Shown here piece by piece: positions 1-9,866 of a stretch of DNA of 64,000 nt; position 1 is the first letter of the stretch, and every line of letters starts with the position of its first letter. Origin of the DNA: Haloimpatiens massiliensis. GTDB lineage: Bacteria > Bacillota > Clostridia > Clostridiales > Clostridiaceae. The notes beneath the pieces are model-generated. The model had not been told where the DNA came from. It ran no database searches and saw only the letters and a program-made list of their open reading frames with translations. A program made the position numbers and the translations under genes. The stretch spans positions 2,110,877-2,174,876 of the forward strand of contig NZ_LT854640.1 in NCBI RefSeq assembly GCF_900184255.1, in the 5' to 3' direction.

Positions 1-48
1 TCTATATTTTTTTATTATATATGTCATAGGACTTTTTATGAAATATAG

Positions 49-600
49 TTATTTTTCATTATTATATGGTCCTAAAACATGCAGAAACCCATAAACTTCT
101 TTTTCGTTTAAATCTTCCAGTTTTTCATATTTTTCAACTAGTTTATTCAAATCTTCTTTAAATTCTGTCATTCTGCTAGGATTAACCTTTATAAAAACAG
201 CTTTAACGCTACTTGGCTTATCCCCTTCTGTAGCAATATTGGTAATAATATCTTTTACTATCTTGCAAATATTATTAGTAGATATTATTAAGGAATTGGC
301 ATTGTTGGCTAAAAATTTAATATCTTTAGATTTCAATTCATATATATTTTCTAATTTTCCATCGTTAATTCTTGTTTCTTTGATTCCTATAATTTGTTTT
401 TTTATTAATCTATCCACATTTAATTGAATTAAATGCATAGGAATATCTGTATTGAAACTTAACATTCGTTCAGAACAAGGTTTATTTAGTAATTCTAATA
501 TTATCTTTGTATTAATTTCATAAGAATTACTTGAATTACTTGAACTGTAGTTGTTTTCGTTAATTAAATCATCATCAAGTATCTCTTCTAAATTTTCCAT
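49..600 (-). CDS. Winged-helix DNA-binding protein, probable cassette regulator
   Basis: 183 aa. After an acidic, Ser/Asn-rich N-terminus (about residues 1-28), residues ~30-95 look like a winged helix-turn-helix: short helices, a recognition-type helix ending LIKKQIIG, then a wing-like hairpin with NDGKLENIYEL. The remaining ~90 residues are helical and may sense a ligand or dimerise; no cysteine or metal cluster is evident. The ATG has a strong upstream site (AGGGGGG). It is the last gene seen in a tightly packed minus-strand cassette, 16 nt after the M16 peptidase gene. I infer a cassette-specific transcription regulator of broadly ArsR/MarR-like architecture, but I do not recognise the exact family. 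Confidence 0.5.
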   Translation of the reverse strand: MENLEEILDDDLINENNYSSSNSSNSYEINTKIILELLNKPCSERMLSFNTDIPMHLIQLNVDRLIKKQIIGIKETRINDGKLENIYELKSKDIKFLANNANSLIISTNNICKIVKDIITNIATEGDKPSSVKAVFIKVNPSRMTEFKEDLNKLVEKYEKLEDLNEKEVYGFLHVLGPYNNEK

Positions 601-616
601 AGATAGCCCCCCTAAT

Positions 617-1885
617 TTAAATATTAATTAATCCAATAATTTTATCAGCATCAAAACTTCCGATAGCTGCTAACCCCATATTTTCATTAATAAAAATATC
701 ATTTAAAGCTGACATTATCATTTCATTAGTACAATTTTGTATCTTTCTAACCTCATTTTCTAATGAAAATATTTCATTATTAATTGCTGAGTTACCTAAA
801 AATTTAAGATGTTTTGTTAAATCATTCATTTTTAATATAGCTTCTGTTTCCAATATGTTTTTTGCTTTTTTTATTTCATTTTCAGTGAAAAAATTATTTT
901 TTGCTTTTTTTATTTCCTCAATTAATAATTTTATAGTTTTTTCTACGTTTCCATTGGATGTTATAGCTGTAAATGCCAAGCTTCCCTTAGTGCTATATTT
1001 AGATATAAACGAACTCAACTCATATGCTAATCCACATTCCACTCTTATCTTTTTCATAATTCTTGAATCTAGACTTGGATGTCCTAATATAGTAGATATA
1101 ATCTCAACTGGAATGTTTTTTTTAATAAACTCAGAGTTCAATCTAAAACCTACAGATAAAACAGACGTACTTCCTTTATTCTCATTATTTATATATATAC
1201 CTGGTAATGAACTTACTATTTCTTTATATTCCCGAGTCTTTACATCTTGCCACATTGAAAATTTTTCATTTACCATATTTAAGACGTCTTCATATTCTAT
1301 ATCTCCGATTATTACCAAAACAGAATTCTCTGGTGTATATGAAAAATCAATTATCTCCCTTATATTCTCCATATTGCATTTTTCAATATTCTTCATATTT
1401 CCAACTATAATCCTACCTATATCCAGATTTCCCCATAAAGCTTGACTAGTTCTTTCCACAATTTGATTAAATGAAGAATAAAAAGATATTAACTCTTGCC
1501 CTACTATATTCTTTTCGATTTCAAGCTTTTCTTTAGTTATATTTTTATTTAACATAACTATATTAGCTAATGCATCTAAACTTAAATCCAACATATTATT
1601 TAATCCAGTAAAAGTATAATTTGTATATTCTTTAGTAGTAGTCGCATTATATTGCACTCCGTATAGAGATAATTTATCAATTATATCTTTATAAGCTTTA
1701 TTTTCTGTGTTTACTGAACTAACTAATAAATGTTCTATTAAATGAGAAAAACCATTAATATCGTTATCCTCATGCTTACTTCCTTGCTTTACCCATATGC
1801 CACAAGACATTGTTTTAATTTTAGATATTTTATGAACTATAACTTTTAATCCATTGCTCAAATAAAATGATAATACTTCATACAT
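617..1885 (-). CDS. M16 family zinc metallopeptidase
   Basis: 422 aa, the size of a single-chain M16B peptidase. The inverted zinc motif HxxEH is intact at residues 48-52 (HLIEH), and the distal acidic ligand region follows about 75 residues later (E124/E131 in EIEKNIVGQE). The C-terminal half is the expected inactive repeat. No signal peptide is seen, so it is probably cytoplasmic. Peptidases of this family trim leader peptides or degrade products in several radical SAM-modified peptide pathways (for example PqqF). Its position, 25 nt downstream of a radical SAM gene and in a cassette with an exporter, suggests maturation or proteolysis of a modified peptide. The substrate is unknown and no precursor gene was found. 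Confidence 0.85.
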   Translation of the reverse strand: MYEVLSFYLSNGLKVIVHKISKIKTMSCGIWVKQGSKHEDNDINGFSHLIEHLLVSSVNTENKAYKDIIDKLSLYGVQYNATTTKEYTNYTFTGLNNMLDLSLDALANIVMLNKNITKEKLEIEKNIVGQELISFYSSFNQIVERTSQALWGNLDIGRIIVGNMKNIEKCNMENIREIIDFSYTPENSVLVIIGDIEYEDVLNMVNEKFSMWQDVKTREYKEIVSSLPGIYINNENKGSTSVLSVGFRLNSEFIKKNIPVEIISTILGHPSLDSRIMKKIRVECGLAYELSSFISKYSTKGSLAFTAITSNGNVEKTIKLLIEEIKKAKNNFFTENEIKKAKNILETEAILKMNDLTKHLKFLGNSAINNEIFSLENEVRKIQNCTNEMIMSALNDIFINENMGLAAIGSFDADKIIGLINI

Positions 1886-1910
1886 ATATTATCCCTTCCT
1901 TAGAATATTT

Positions 1911-3668
1911 TTAAATTACCTTTTTAATGTTTATATCATTATTACTATTCAATCTAGTAAAACATATTTCATCTTCAACATAATTAGCTAATTTTAAATC
2001 CAAATTATACATTTTCATTTCATATACATTGCATTTATATCTATTTAAAATCATTACTTTTTTACTATAATAAATAAATTTAACTATATCAGATTCAAAT
2101 TTATACATTTCACTTATAATATTTTTATTAGGACAATGTATACTATCAATTAGATTTCCAAGAGCAATTACTGATTTTTGTGGATTTATATGCATCTTAT
2201 ATATTAAATTTCTATTTGATTCAAAATCTTGGTAATTAGCCTCTCGGAACCTTTTGAAAAATTCTAAATGACTTCCAAATGTAGAAACCAAAAGTTCATA
2301 AGTTTTATTCATATATTTCATGAAAGTTACACAATATATATATACATACATATCTAAAAACTCTAATTTTTTTCTAATACCTATGTCAAAGTCTAAATAT
2401 TCTGGAAATATATTTTTGTTCTTTTCTATAAAATCTATAGCATCTAAATCTACATATTTACTAGATGCTCCGTCTGAAAATACATTTGAAAAATATAATT
2501 TATCTTTTAATTGCATCCAATATTCTGATCCTGGATATAATGAAAATAGGTGAAATTGAATAGTATTTACTCCTATGCGAAACATTTTGTAAATTAATTG
2601 AATAGTTAAATTAACATCATCTTCTGATTCTTCCGGAAAACCATAAATAAAAGAAGCTGTTGTATGAATATTATATTTATTTAATAATTTCATAGTATTT
2701 ATGGCTTTATCCAAATCTAAATTTTTATTTATAATTTTTTGAATGGTTTTAGATCCACTTTCTATCCCTAAATACATAGAAGTGCATCCTGCTTCGCTCA
2801 TTTTCTTTATCAATTCTTCATCTAAAGTATCTGCTCTTGAACTACAGCGCCAAGTAATCTTCATATTATTTTTTATTAAGTTATTACAAAAATCTAGTAT
2901 TCTATTTCTATTAGCAGTGAATAGATCATGTTCAAATTCAAATTCATTTATATCAAATTTATTTTTTAGCTCACTAATTTCATCAATTATTCTTTCTGAA
3001 CCTTTTAATCTAAAATTTCTCTTCCAAAATGTTTTGGTGGAACAATATTTGCAGCCAAAAGGACAGCCTCTTCCAACTTCTAACTGTATCTTTTCGCCCA
3101 AGTTACCTTCTAATAAAGAATAATCTAACTTAGGTAAAGTATCTAAATCCTTTATTAATATGGATTCATTACATATTACTTTGCCATTTCGTAAATAAGC
3201 AACACCTAATTCTGTTGTGAATTTTTTATTTAGTAATAAGTTATCTACTATATTAAGTATACTAAGTTCTCCTTCGCCAATCCCTATAACATCAATCCAT
3301 GGACATGCTTTTAATGTTTCAGCTGCTATTAAGGAAGCTTGGGGACCTCCAAATATAATTTTCAAATTTTTATTTTTGCTTTTTAACTTTTTAGCTAAAC
3401 TTACTGATAAATAATATGAATTTCCCATAGTATAAAAATCAACTATATCAGGATTTTCTTTTAAAATATAATCACACATAAATTCTATGTTTTCATTATT
3501 ATCATTAGAACATTTAATTAAAGATTCTGTTATTATATAATCAAAATCAATTATTCTTATAGAATATCCATTTTTTTTTAATATAGTTCCCAAACTGAAT
3601 AACCCAATAGAATAATTATTTGTTTTTTTTACATCATCTGGTGGTTTTACAAATATAATTTTTGACAT
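1911..3668 (-). CDS. B12-binding-type radical SAM enzyme (copy 1)
   Basis: 585 aa. Residues 1-150 form a Rossmann-like cobalamin-binding-type domain (SLGTILKKNGY, then GGPQAS at ~108), without the DxHxxG lower-ligand motif. The radical SAM [4Fe-4S] motif CxxxCxxC is intact at C202, C206 and C209, followed by an AdoMet barrel with GIESGS at ~301-306. The last ~200 residues are a cassette-specific domain. It is closely similar along its whole length to the gene at 4957-6723, so the two arose by duplication around the MFS gene. Such enzymes catalyse methylations or other radical chemistry on unactivated carbons; the substrate cannot be named. Spacing to neighbours is 18-26 nt, consistent with one operon. 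Confidence 0.85.
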   Translation of the reverse strand: MSKIIFVKPPDDVKKTNNYSIGLFSLGTILKKNGYSIRIIDFDYIITESLIKCSNDNNENIEFMCDYILKENPDIVDFYTMGNSYYLSVSLAKKLKSKNKNLKIIFGGPQASLIAAETLKACPWIDVIGIGEGELSILNIVDNLLLNKKFTTELGVAYLRNGKVICNESILIKDLDTLPKLDYSLLEGNLGEKIQLEVGRGCPFGCKYCSTKTFWKRNFRLKGSERIIDEISELKNKFDINEFEFEHDLFTANRNRILDFCNNLIKNNMKITWRCSSRADTLDEELIKKMSEAGCTSMYLGIESGSKTIQKIINKNLDLDKAINTMKLLNKYNIHTTASFIYGFPEESEDDVNLTIQLIYKMFRIGVNTIQFHLFSLYPGSEYWMQLKDKLYFSNVFSDGASSKYVDLDAIDFIEKNKNIFPEYLDFDIGIRKKLEFLDMYVYIYCVTFMKYMNKTYELLVSTFGSHLEFFKRFREANYQDFESNRNLIYKMHINPQKSVIALGNLIDSIHCPNKNIISEMYKFESDIVKFIYYSKKVMILNRYKCNVYEMKMYNLDLKLANYVEDEICFTRLNSNNDINIKKVI

Positions 3669-3686
3669 ATGCTTATCATCCCCTAA

Positions 3687-4937
3687 TTAACATTTATTAA
3701 ACTCTTTGATGTGTTTATTAAATATTTGTATAGTAAAAATTATTAATATAATTATTCCGAATATGAGAAATATTTGCTCTAATGTAATCATTTTAGATAC
3801 CAAACCTACTATACAGGATGTAATAGGGGCAGCACATAATGCCAATGCATTAAATAATGAAGCTACTCTTGCTAGATATTCTTGTGATATTCTTTTGAAC
3901 ATAGCTATCTGAAGAACAAAACTTAAGAATACAATTCCAAATCCCATAATTAATGTATTTGCACCAGAAGAAAGATATACTAAGTTGCTAGGTATTTTTC
4001 CTAAAAGTGACAAAATACAATAAGTTAATCCTATAATCCACCCTCCTAATATAAATACTTTGTGTCCTCCGATTAACTCTTTTAATTTTGGTACAAAAAG
4101 TGAACCAATAGACATGCCTAGTACCAATGTTATACTCATTATGGAAATAACTTCATTACCTTTTTTCAATACCTGAACTGCATAAGGAGCTAAAAGAGCA
4201 TTATATGGTACTATTAGTGCATTTATAACACATGAAAATAAACATACATTTAAAATAAATTTATCTTTTACAATATATTTGAAACCTTCTTTCAAATCCG
4301 TAAAACATCCCTTTATAGTAATAGCATTGTCTTTCTTTATCTTATTGGATACTTTTAGCGTCAATATAATAACTCCACATATTATAAAAGTTACTGAATC
4401 TACCATTATTGTTCCACCTAAACCAACTGTAGCTATTAATATTGGGGCTATAGCATATCCTAACAATTCAGAAATCCTATTTAAAGATGTACATAATGCT
4501 ATACCGTTGTCTATGTTCTCCTTGCTTATTATTTCAGGAAATATACTAGTGGATGCTGGAGATCTAAAAGCTTCAAAAGATGAATTCATAAAGGTGATTA
4601 CATATAGATGCCAAACCTTCAAATTCCCTAATATACTTAATAGCGCAATTATTGCTACACATATTCCTCTTCCAAAATCGCATATAGCCATTATTTTTTT
4701 CTCAGCAATATATTTACATATTACACCTGAGCATATTCCAAAAATAAGACTAGGAAGCCCATTAACAGCAAATAAAGTGGCAACTAACAATGTAGATCCC
4801 GTAATTGAATAAACAAGCCATGAAAAGGCAATAGTATCAACACCATCTCCAAATCTAGAAATTAAAGTAGCAGTAGATTCTTTAATATAATTAGTCTCTT
4901 TTAATAAAGCTTTATATTTATTACTTATTTTACCCAT
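3687..4937 (-). CDS. MFS transporter, probable exporter of the cassette
   Basis: 416 aa, hydrophobic, about 12 membrane segments, resembling EntS-like major facilitator exporters (N-terminal STATLISRFGDGVDTIAFSW, two six-helix halves, central cytoplasmic loop at about residues 195-215). It lies between two paralogous radical SAM genes, with 19 nt on either side, so it is surely co-expressed with them. I infer export of the modified product, or self-protection of the producer. Direction and substrate are not provable from sequence. Confidence 0.8.
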   Translation of the reverse strand: MGKISNKYKALLKETNYIKESTATLISRFGDGVDTIAFSWLVYSITGSTLLVATLFAVNGLPSLIFGICSGVICKYIAEKKIMAICDFGRGICVAIIALLSILGNLKVWHLYVITFMNSSFEAFRSPASTSIFPEIISKENIDNGIALCTSLNRISELLGYAIAPILIATVGLGGTIMVDSVTFIICGVIILTLKVSNKIKKDNAITIKGCFTDLKEGFKYIVKDKFILNVCLFSCVINALIVPYNALLAPYAVQVLKKGNEVISIMSITLVLGMSIGSLFVPKLKELIGGHKVFILGGWIIGLTYCILSLLGKIPSNLVYLSSGANTLIMGFGIVFLSFVLQIAMFKRISQEYLARVASLFNALALCAAPITSCIVGLVSKMITLEQIFLIFGIIILIIFTIQIFNKHIKEFNKC

Positions 4938-4956
4938 AAATATTTTTCTCCTAAAT

Positions 4957-6723
4957 TTATACTACTTTTTTAATATTTAAATCATTATTATTATTTAATC
5001 GTGTAAAACATATGTTAGTGTTTTCATGTTTAGCTAATTTTAAATCTAAATTACAACTTTTAATTGTGTATACATCATATTTATAACTATTTAAAAATTT
5101 ATCGTTCTGACTATAATAAATAAAATTAACAATATCTGATTCAAATAAATATATTTCATATAAAATATCTTTGTTTTCAAAATCGCATGAATTAATTAAA
5201 TTCCCCAAGTCTCTTATACAATTTTTAGGATTTAATTGTATTTTATAAATTAGATTTTCATACAATTTAAGTTGTTCAATATTTACTTCTCTAAATTTTT
5301 TAAAAAGCTTCAAATGATTTCCAAATACATTCTTAATTAGAAATTTATATGTTGTATTCATATATTTCATTAATACTCTTGAATAAGTTAATATATATAT
5401 ATCTAAAAATTTCAAATCTTCTCTAATACTAACCTTAAAATCCAAATATTGAGGAAATACTTCTTTATTTTTTTCAATGAAATACATACTATCATTATCC
5501 ACATATATACTGCATGAACCATCAGGAATTTGCTTTGATAAATATAAGTTATTTTTTAATTCCTCATAATATTGAGTCCCTGGAAATAATGAAAATAAAT
5601 GAAGTTGGGTTCTATGAACACCTATTCTTATCATCTTATAAATCATTTCAATTGTATCATTGACATCGTTTTCATTTTCTTCAGGAAATCCATATATAAA
5701 CGAAGTAACTATTTCCATATTATATTTTTTTAATAAAGTAGTTGTTTCTAAAGCTTTATTTAAATTTAAATTCTTATTTATTATTTTTTGCATCTTCGTA
5801 GATCCACTTTCTATACCTAAAAATACAGCTTCACATCCAGCTTCCCTCATTTTACTAATTAATTCTTCATCCAATGTATCTGCTCTAGAACTGCATGTCC
5901 AATTTATATTTATATTAGAACTAATTAGCTTGTCACAAAAATCTAATACTTTTTTCTTATTAGCAGTAAATAAGTCATGTTCAAAATTAAATTTATTTAT
6001 ATTAAAACGTTGATTAAGATCTTCTATTTCTTTTATAATTCTTTCTGAACTTTTTAACCTAAAATTTCTTTTCCAAAAAGTTTTTGTAGAACAATACTTA
6101 CATGCAAAAGGGCACCCTCTACCTACGTCTAAATCTATACTTTCTTCAAAAGTTCCTTCTAATAAGGAATAGTCTATCATTTCTAAGTCGTCTAAATTAT
6201 CTATTAATACTGTTTTATTAAGTATAATTTCACCATTCTTTAAATATGCAACACCTATTTCATCTGTAAACTCTGTATTATTAATCAAATTATCTATTAT
6301 ATTGACTATACTACTTTCTCCTTCTCCAAGACCTATTGCATCAATCCATTCACCACATATTTCTAATGTTTTTCTAGCAGTTAAGGTTGCTTGTGGTCCA
6401 CCAAATACAATCTTTATATTTGGGTTCTTACTTTTTAATAATTTTGCTAACTTAATTGTTAAATAATAAGAATTGCTCATAGTATAAAAGCACACAACAT
6501 TGGGTTGATTGTTTATTATATAATCGCACATTGTATGAATATTCTGTCTAGTCTTGTTAAAATTATTTTTTATTATTGATGAATTCATTAAATAATCAAA
6601 GTCAATTATTCTTACAAAATATCCATGCTTTCTTAATATAGTTCCTAAGCTAAATGAACCAATTGAAAAATTATTTTTTTTCCTTATATCATTTACAGAG
6701 TTTATGAATACTATTTTTTTCAT
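4957..6723 (-). CDS. B12-binding-type radical SAM enzyme (copy 2)
   Basis: 588 aa paralogue of the gene at 1911-3668, with the same three-part layout: cobalamin-binding-type N-terminal domain (GGPQAT at ~108), CxxxCxxC at C204, C208 and C211, and an AdoMet barrel with GIESGS. The core is nearly superimposable, including CKYCSTKTFWKRNFRLK around the cluster, while the C-terminal domain diverges more. It is the first gene of the minus-strand cassette, with an AAGGAGA ribosome site before the ATG. Two paralogues kept side by side suggest two successive modifications or two related substrates. No peptide ORF with a ribosome site was found in the ~370 nt upstream. Confidence 0.85.
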   Translation of the reverse strand: MKKIVFINSVNDIRKKNNFSIGSFSLGTILRKHGYFVRIIDFDYLMNSSIIKNNFNKTRQNIHTMCDYIINNQPNVVCFYTMSNSYYLTIKLAKLLKSKNPNIKIVFGGPQATLTARKTLEICGEWIDAIGLGEGESSIVNIIDNLINNTEFTDEIGVAYLKNGEIILNKTVLIDNLDDLEMIDYSLLEGTFEESIDLDVGRGCPFACKYCSTKTFWKRNFRLKSSERIIKEIEDLNQRFNINKFNFEHDLFTANKKKVLDFCDKLISSNININWTCSSRADTLDEELISKMREAGCEAVFLGIESGSTKMQKIINKNLNLNKALETTTLLKKYNMEIVTSFIYGFPEENENDVNDTIEMIYKMIRIGVHRTQLHLFSLFPGTQYYEELKNNLYLSKQIPDGSCSIYVDNDSMYFIEKNKEVFPQYLDFKVSIREDLKFLDIYILTYSRVLMKYMNTTYKFLIKNVFGNHLKLFKKFREVNIEQLKLYENLIYKIQLNPKNCIRDLGNLINSCDFENKDILYEIYLFESDIVNFIYYSQNDKFLNSYKYDVYTIKSCNLDLKLAKHENTNICFTRLNNNNDLNIKKVV

Positions 6724-7095
6724 AATAAGTCTCCTTATCCTTTATATTTTCTGCTAATATATGAGATATTAAACTTCTTAAATAGAATAAATGTAATATA
6801 ATTTAAAATCATTAAATTTTTCGTATAAAATTATAGAAGGTAATAAATAAATATATGAATGTTTGTAAGTAATTATTATTGTATTACATATTCAAATTTT
6901 CAATAAAAATATATTAATGTAATTATTTGGATATATATATATTACCATAACAACGCAAATAAATAAACATTAAAATGTAAATAAATTATTAAGCCTAAAC
7001 TAACATTATTTTATAAGTTTTCAATAAACTCTATATATTTTATATAAAACTTTAGTTTAACATAGAGCGTTATAATTTTTTATTCTAATAATATT
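6724..7095. other. AT-rich non-coding stretch upstream of the radical SAM cassette
   Basis: Very AT-rich with runs of alternating TA. I looked on the minus strand for a precursor peptide; the only ATG-initiated frames are 15-16 codons long and lack ribosome sites. It presumably carries the cassette promoter, but I could not choose one among many AT-rich hexamers. Confidence 0.4.
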
Positions 7096-7255
7096 AGGTA
7101 CATGAAAATAAATAACAAGTCAAAGATGCTGGTATATTTTGTGTCAGACAAGGAAGCAGGTTCCGCCGCTAGTAAAACTATCGGTGGGTTCTGCTGACGC
7201 AGTATGACGCAAAATAGACTAGCATACTGACTTGTTATTTATTTGAATGTGCCTT
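7096..7255. repeat. Palindromic repeat family A, copy A1 (160 bp)
   Basis: Near-perfect long inverted repeat. The left end AGGTACATGAAAATAAATAA pairs with the right end TTATTTATTTGAATGTGCCT, and the arms continue through TAACAAGTC and a GC-richer apex (TTCCGCCGCTAG against CTATCGGTGGGTTC). Essentially the same 160 bp recurs at 12709-12868 and 23247-23406, with shortened or disrupted copies elsewhere. There is no ORF. It is MITE-like, or a mobile structured RNA element. Confidence 0.85.
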
Positions 7256-7531
7256 AAATCAACACCCATTAAATTTATGCTCTATTATATAAAATTACTT
7301 CTATTCTCATTATTTTATGGTATATTATTCATATAAGTTAATTCTCCTATATATTGATGTTTTTGTATTTTTTTCATATGTTTTGGTTTTTCAAGGTAAC
7401 ATTTCTATACTTATATACTTAAAAACTTTGAATTACCCAGTATTTATATAGGTAGGGTTTCAATTAAGCTTATGTAGTAAAATATATTCGTTTAGCCAAA
7501 AGCTGTACGAAAATAAAGAGGAGGTTTTAAT
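7256..7531. other. Intergenic stretch upstream of the phosphodiesterase operon
   Basis: AT-rich. It ends in a strong ribosome site (GAGGAGG) 9 nt before the ATG at 7532. No ORF with a ribosome site and no recognisable riboswitch. It presumably holds the operon promoter. Confidence 0.4.
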
Positions 7532-8272
7532 ATGAGCTTTACAAAAATTCAAGCCCACAGAGGTGCCTCTGCTTATGCTCCTGAAAACACCATGGCTGCT
7601 TTTAAAAAGGCTATAGATATGAAAGCTGATGGCATAGAGCTAGATGTACACCTATCAAAAGATGGTCATCTTATAGTAATGCATGATGAATATTTAAATA
7701 GGACTTCAAATGGAAAAGGATTAATTGCAAATTATACCTTAGAGGAATTAAAAAAACTAGATGCAGGTTCTTGGTTTGGAAAAGAATTTAAAGGTGAAAA
7801 AATTCCAACTTTAGATGAAGTTTTAGAACTTATTTGTAAGACCGAACTTTTTGTAAATATAGAAATTAAGGCTGGCTATAGAATATATCCTAATATAGAG
7901 GAAAAAGTTTTAACTTGTTTACAAAAGTACAATATGCTAGATAGGTGTATAATTTCTTCCTTTGATCATTATTCACTAGTTAGAGTAAAGGAATTAAACC
8001 CTAATGTAAAAACTGGGCTTTTATATGGCGCTTCATTATATGAACCTTGGGAATATGCCAAATTTATAAAAGTCAATGCTCTCCATCCTCTATATTTAAC
8101 TTTAGATAGACATTTTATAGAAGAGGCCTATGCTCATAATTTAGATATAAATACCTATACAGTAAATGATGAAAAAGTAATGCGAGAACTTGCTGCTGCT
8201 AGAATATCCGGTATAATAACCAACTACCCTGACAAAGCTAAAAAAATAGTAAGTGAGGTTCAGGAGGGTTAA
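7532..8272 (+). CDS. ugpQ: Glycerophosphodiester phosphodiesterase
   Basis: 246 aa, the usual length for a cytoplasmic GDPD. It hydrolyses glycerophosphodiesters to glycerol-3-phosphate and an alcohol. The family signature is complete: H9-R10 in AHRGAS, APENT, the metal pair in GIELDVHLSKDG, the second catalytic His in MHDEYLNRT, EIK at about residue 112, and the C-terminal TVND. No signal peptide, so it acts on imported or internally generated deacylated lipids. The start ATG has a strong GAGGAGG site. The next gene, an MFS transporter, begins 3 nt after the stop, so uptake and hydrolysis of a related substrate may be coupled. The subfamily symbol is by analogy only. Confidence 0.9.
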   Translation: MSFTKIQAHRGASAYAPENTMAAFKKAIDMKADGIELDVHLSKDGHLIVMHDEYLNRTSNGKGLIANYTLEELKKLDAGSWFGKEFKGEKIPTLDEVLELICKTELFVNIEIKAGYRIYPNIEEKVLTCLQKYNMLDRCIISSFDHYSLVRVKELNPNVKTGLLYGASLYEPWEYAKFIKVNALHPLYLTLDRHFIEEAYAHNLDINTYTVNDEKVMRELAAARISGIITNYPDKAKKIVSEVQEG

Positions 8273-8275
8273 ACA

Positions 8276-9490
8276 ATGGATACTAAAAATTCTAAATTAA
8301 ATTATAAAAAAACCTTCATACTTGGCTTTGGTTTCTTTGCCATAAGCCTTGTATGGCCTCTTTATAATGTTTATGTACCAATATTTTTAAGGGATTTTCT
8401 TAATAGTCAATTTGCTATCAATTCTATTATGACATTAGATAACATACTAGCAGTAACACTGATTCCAATTGTTGGTTCTCTAAGTGACAGAACCAATACA
8501 AGATTTGGAAGAAGAATGCCTTATCTTATGGTAGGCATACCTATTTCTGCTTTAATGTTTATTTTGCTTCCTAATTACTCAAGTTTTCTGAATTTTATGA
8601 TAATTATTACTATATTAAATTTTTCCATGGCAATATATAGAGCACCAACCGTTGCACTTATGCCTGATATAACTCCATCGCACTTAAGAAGCGAAGCCAA
8701 TGGAATAATTAATTTTATGGGCGGACTAGCTTCTGTATTTGTGCTCATCGGTGGATCATTTTTATATAAAGCTAACAAAAATTATCCTTTCCTTGGAACA
8801 GCAATTTTAATGTTCTTAACCTTATTTATACTGATGAAGTTCATAAAGGAACCTAAGAATATTAATGTAGAAAAAGAAGAAAAAATAAGCATAATTTCTT
8901 CATTAAAAGATATTTGCAAAGACAAGGATAAAACTACTCTTTATATTTTACTTGCAGTATTCTTCTGGTTTGTAGGTTATCAAGGTGTAGAAGCTACCTT
9001 CAGCAATTACTGTGTTCAATTCTTAAAACTCCCTGTTACTAAAGCTTCTTTTATACTTGGATTTTTTGCTCTTTCATTTTTAATTTTTGCTATTCCCGCT
9101 GGATTTATAGGTGGCAAACTTGGTAAGAGAAAAACTATACTTATAGGTATTTCTGGAGACGTGATTGTATTTATTCTTTTATCACTTATAGGTACTTTAT
9201 TTCCATTGAATCAATTACTTATGCTGATTCTAATGGCCATAGGTGGATTTTTCTGGGCTCTTATCAATATAAATTCTTATCCTATGGTAGTGGAGATGAC
9301 CACAGAAGATAAAATAGGCACCTATACAGGACTATACTATTTTTCTTCTTCCTTAGCTGCAATACTTGGGCCACTATTTTTAGGCGGCCTTATAGATTTA
9401 ATAGGATTTAAATTCATGTTTTTATTTACAGCCTTAGCCTATGCTTTTGCATGGATTTGCATACACAATACCAGTAAACAATACTCTTAA
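8276..9490 (+). CDS. MFS transporter of sugar/cation-symporter type
   Basis: 404 aa with about 12 membrane segments. The loop after helix 2 carries GSLSDRTNTRFGRRMPYL, the signature of GPH/SLC45-like symporters, and helices 7-8 are followed by GGKLGKRKT. It is translationally close to the phosphodiesterase gene (3 nt gap, GGAGGG site overlapping the upstream stop). The natural guess is uptake of a glycerophosphodiester or a sugar released from one, but the sequence family is mostly known for glycosides, so the substrate is open. Confidence 0.8.
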   Translation: MDTKNSKLNYKKTFILGFGFFAISLVWPLYNVYVPIFLRDFLNSQFAINSIMTLDNILAVTLIPIVGSLSDRTNTRFGRRMPYLMVGIPISALMFILLPNYSSFLNFMIIITILNFSMAIYRAPTVALMPDITPSHLRSEANGIINFMGGLASVFVLIGGSFLYKANKNYPFLGTAILMFLTLFILMKFIKEPKNINVEKEEKISIISSLKDICKDKDKTTLYILLAVFFWFVGYQGVEATFSNYCVQFLKLPVTKASFILGFFALSFLIFAIPAGFIGGKLGKRKTILIGISGDVIVFILLSLIGTLFPLNQLLMLILMAIGGFFWALININSYPMVVEMTTEDKIGTYTGLYYFSSSLAAILGPLFLGGLIDLIGFKFMFLFTALAYAFAWICIHNTSKQYS

Positions 9491-9866
9491 AATTCCAATG
9501 AGGAAGTATCATTTAAATTAACCGCTAGTAAGTGAAATGAACGCATAAATAGTAATTGATAAAATGATATTCCAAACTTCAATTTTTAAAACAAAAAGGT
9601 AAGATACTATATAGCTTGCCTCTATGTAAAGTCCATCAAGACAAGCAATGGTGGCTTCTTTATATAAAAATAATTAACAATATATTTCTAAGTATAAGGC
9701 CGCTGCATTAAGTAATTTACATACAATATATTGTTTTATAAGTGAACTACCACCGACACAAGCAACGGTGCTTTTCGCAAATTTTCTATAAAACCATCAC
9801 ATATTGTAAGTACTTACCTTAATACAACGGTCCTTAATTAGATTAATTTATTTTGAAATTGGAAAT
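9491..9866. repeat. Palindromic repeat family D, copy D1, in a convergent intergenic region
   Basis: The 376-nt space between the convergent MFS gene and hydF has no ORF. From about 9600 to 9835 it holds imperfect inverted and direct repeats: ACAATATATTG-centred palindromes, two related blocks (GACAAGCAATGGTGGC and CACAAGCAACGGTGC), and ATTAAGTAATTTACA mirrored further right. The core ATACAATATATTGTTTT recurs at 17680-17763. It may also serve as a bidirectional terminator. Confidence 0.6.

Noticed and set aside
6724..7095. A RiPP precursor gene upstream of the radical SAM cassette
   Set aside because: Only 15-16 codon frames without ribosome sites were found on the cassette strand.
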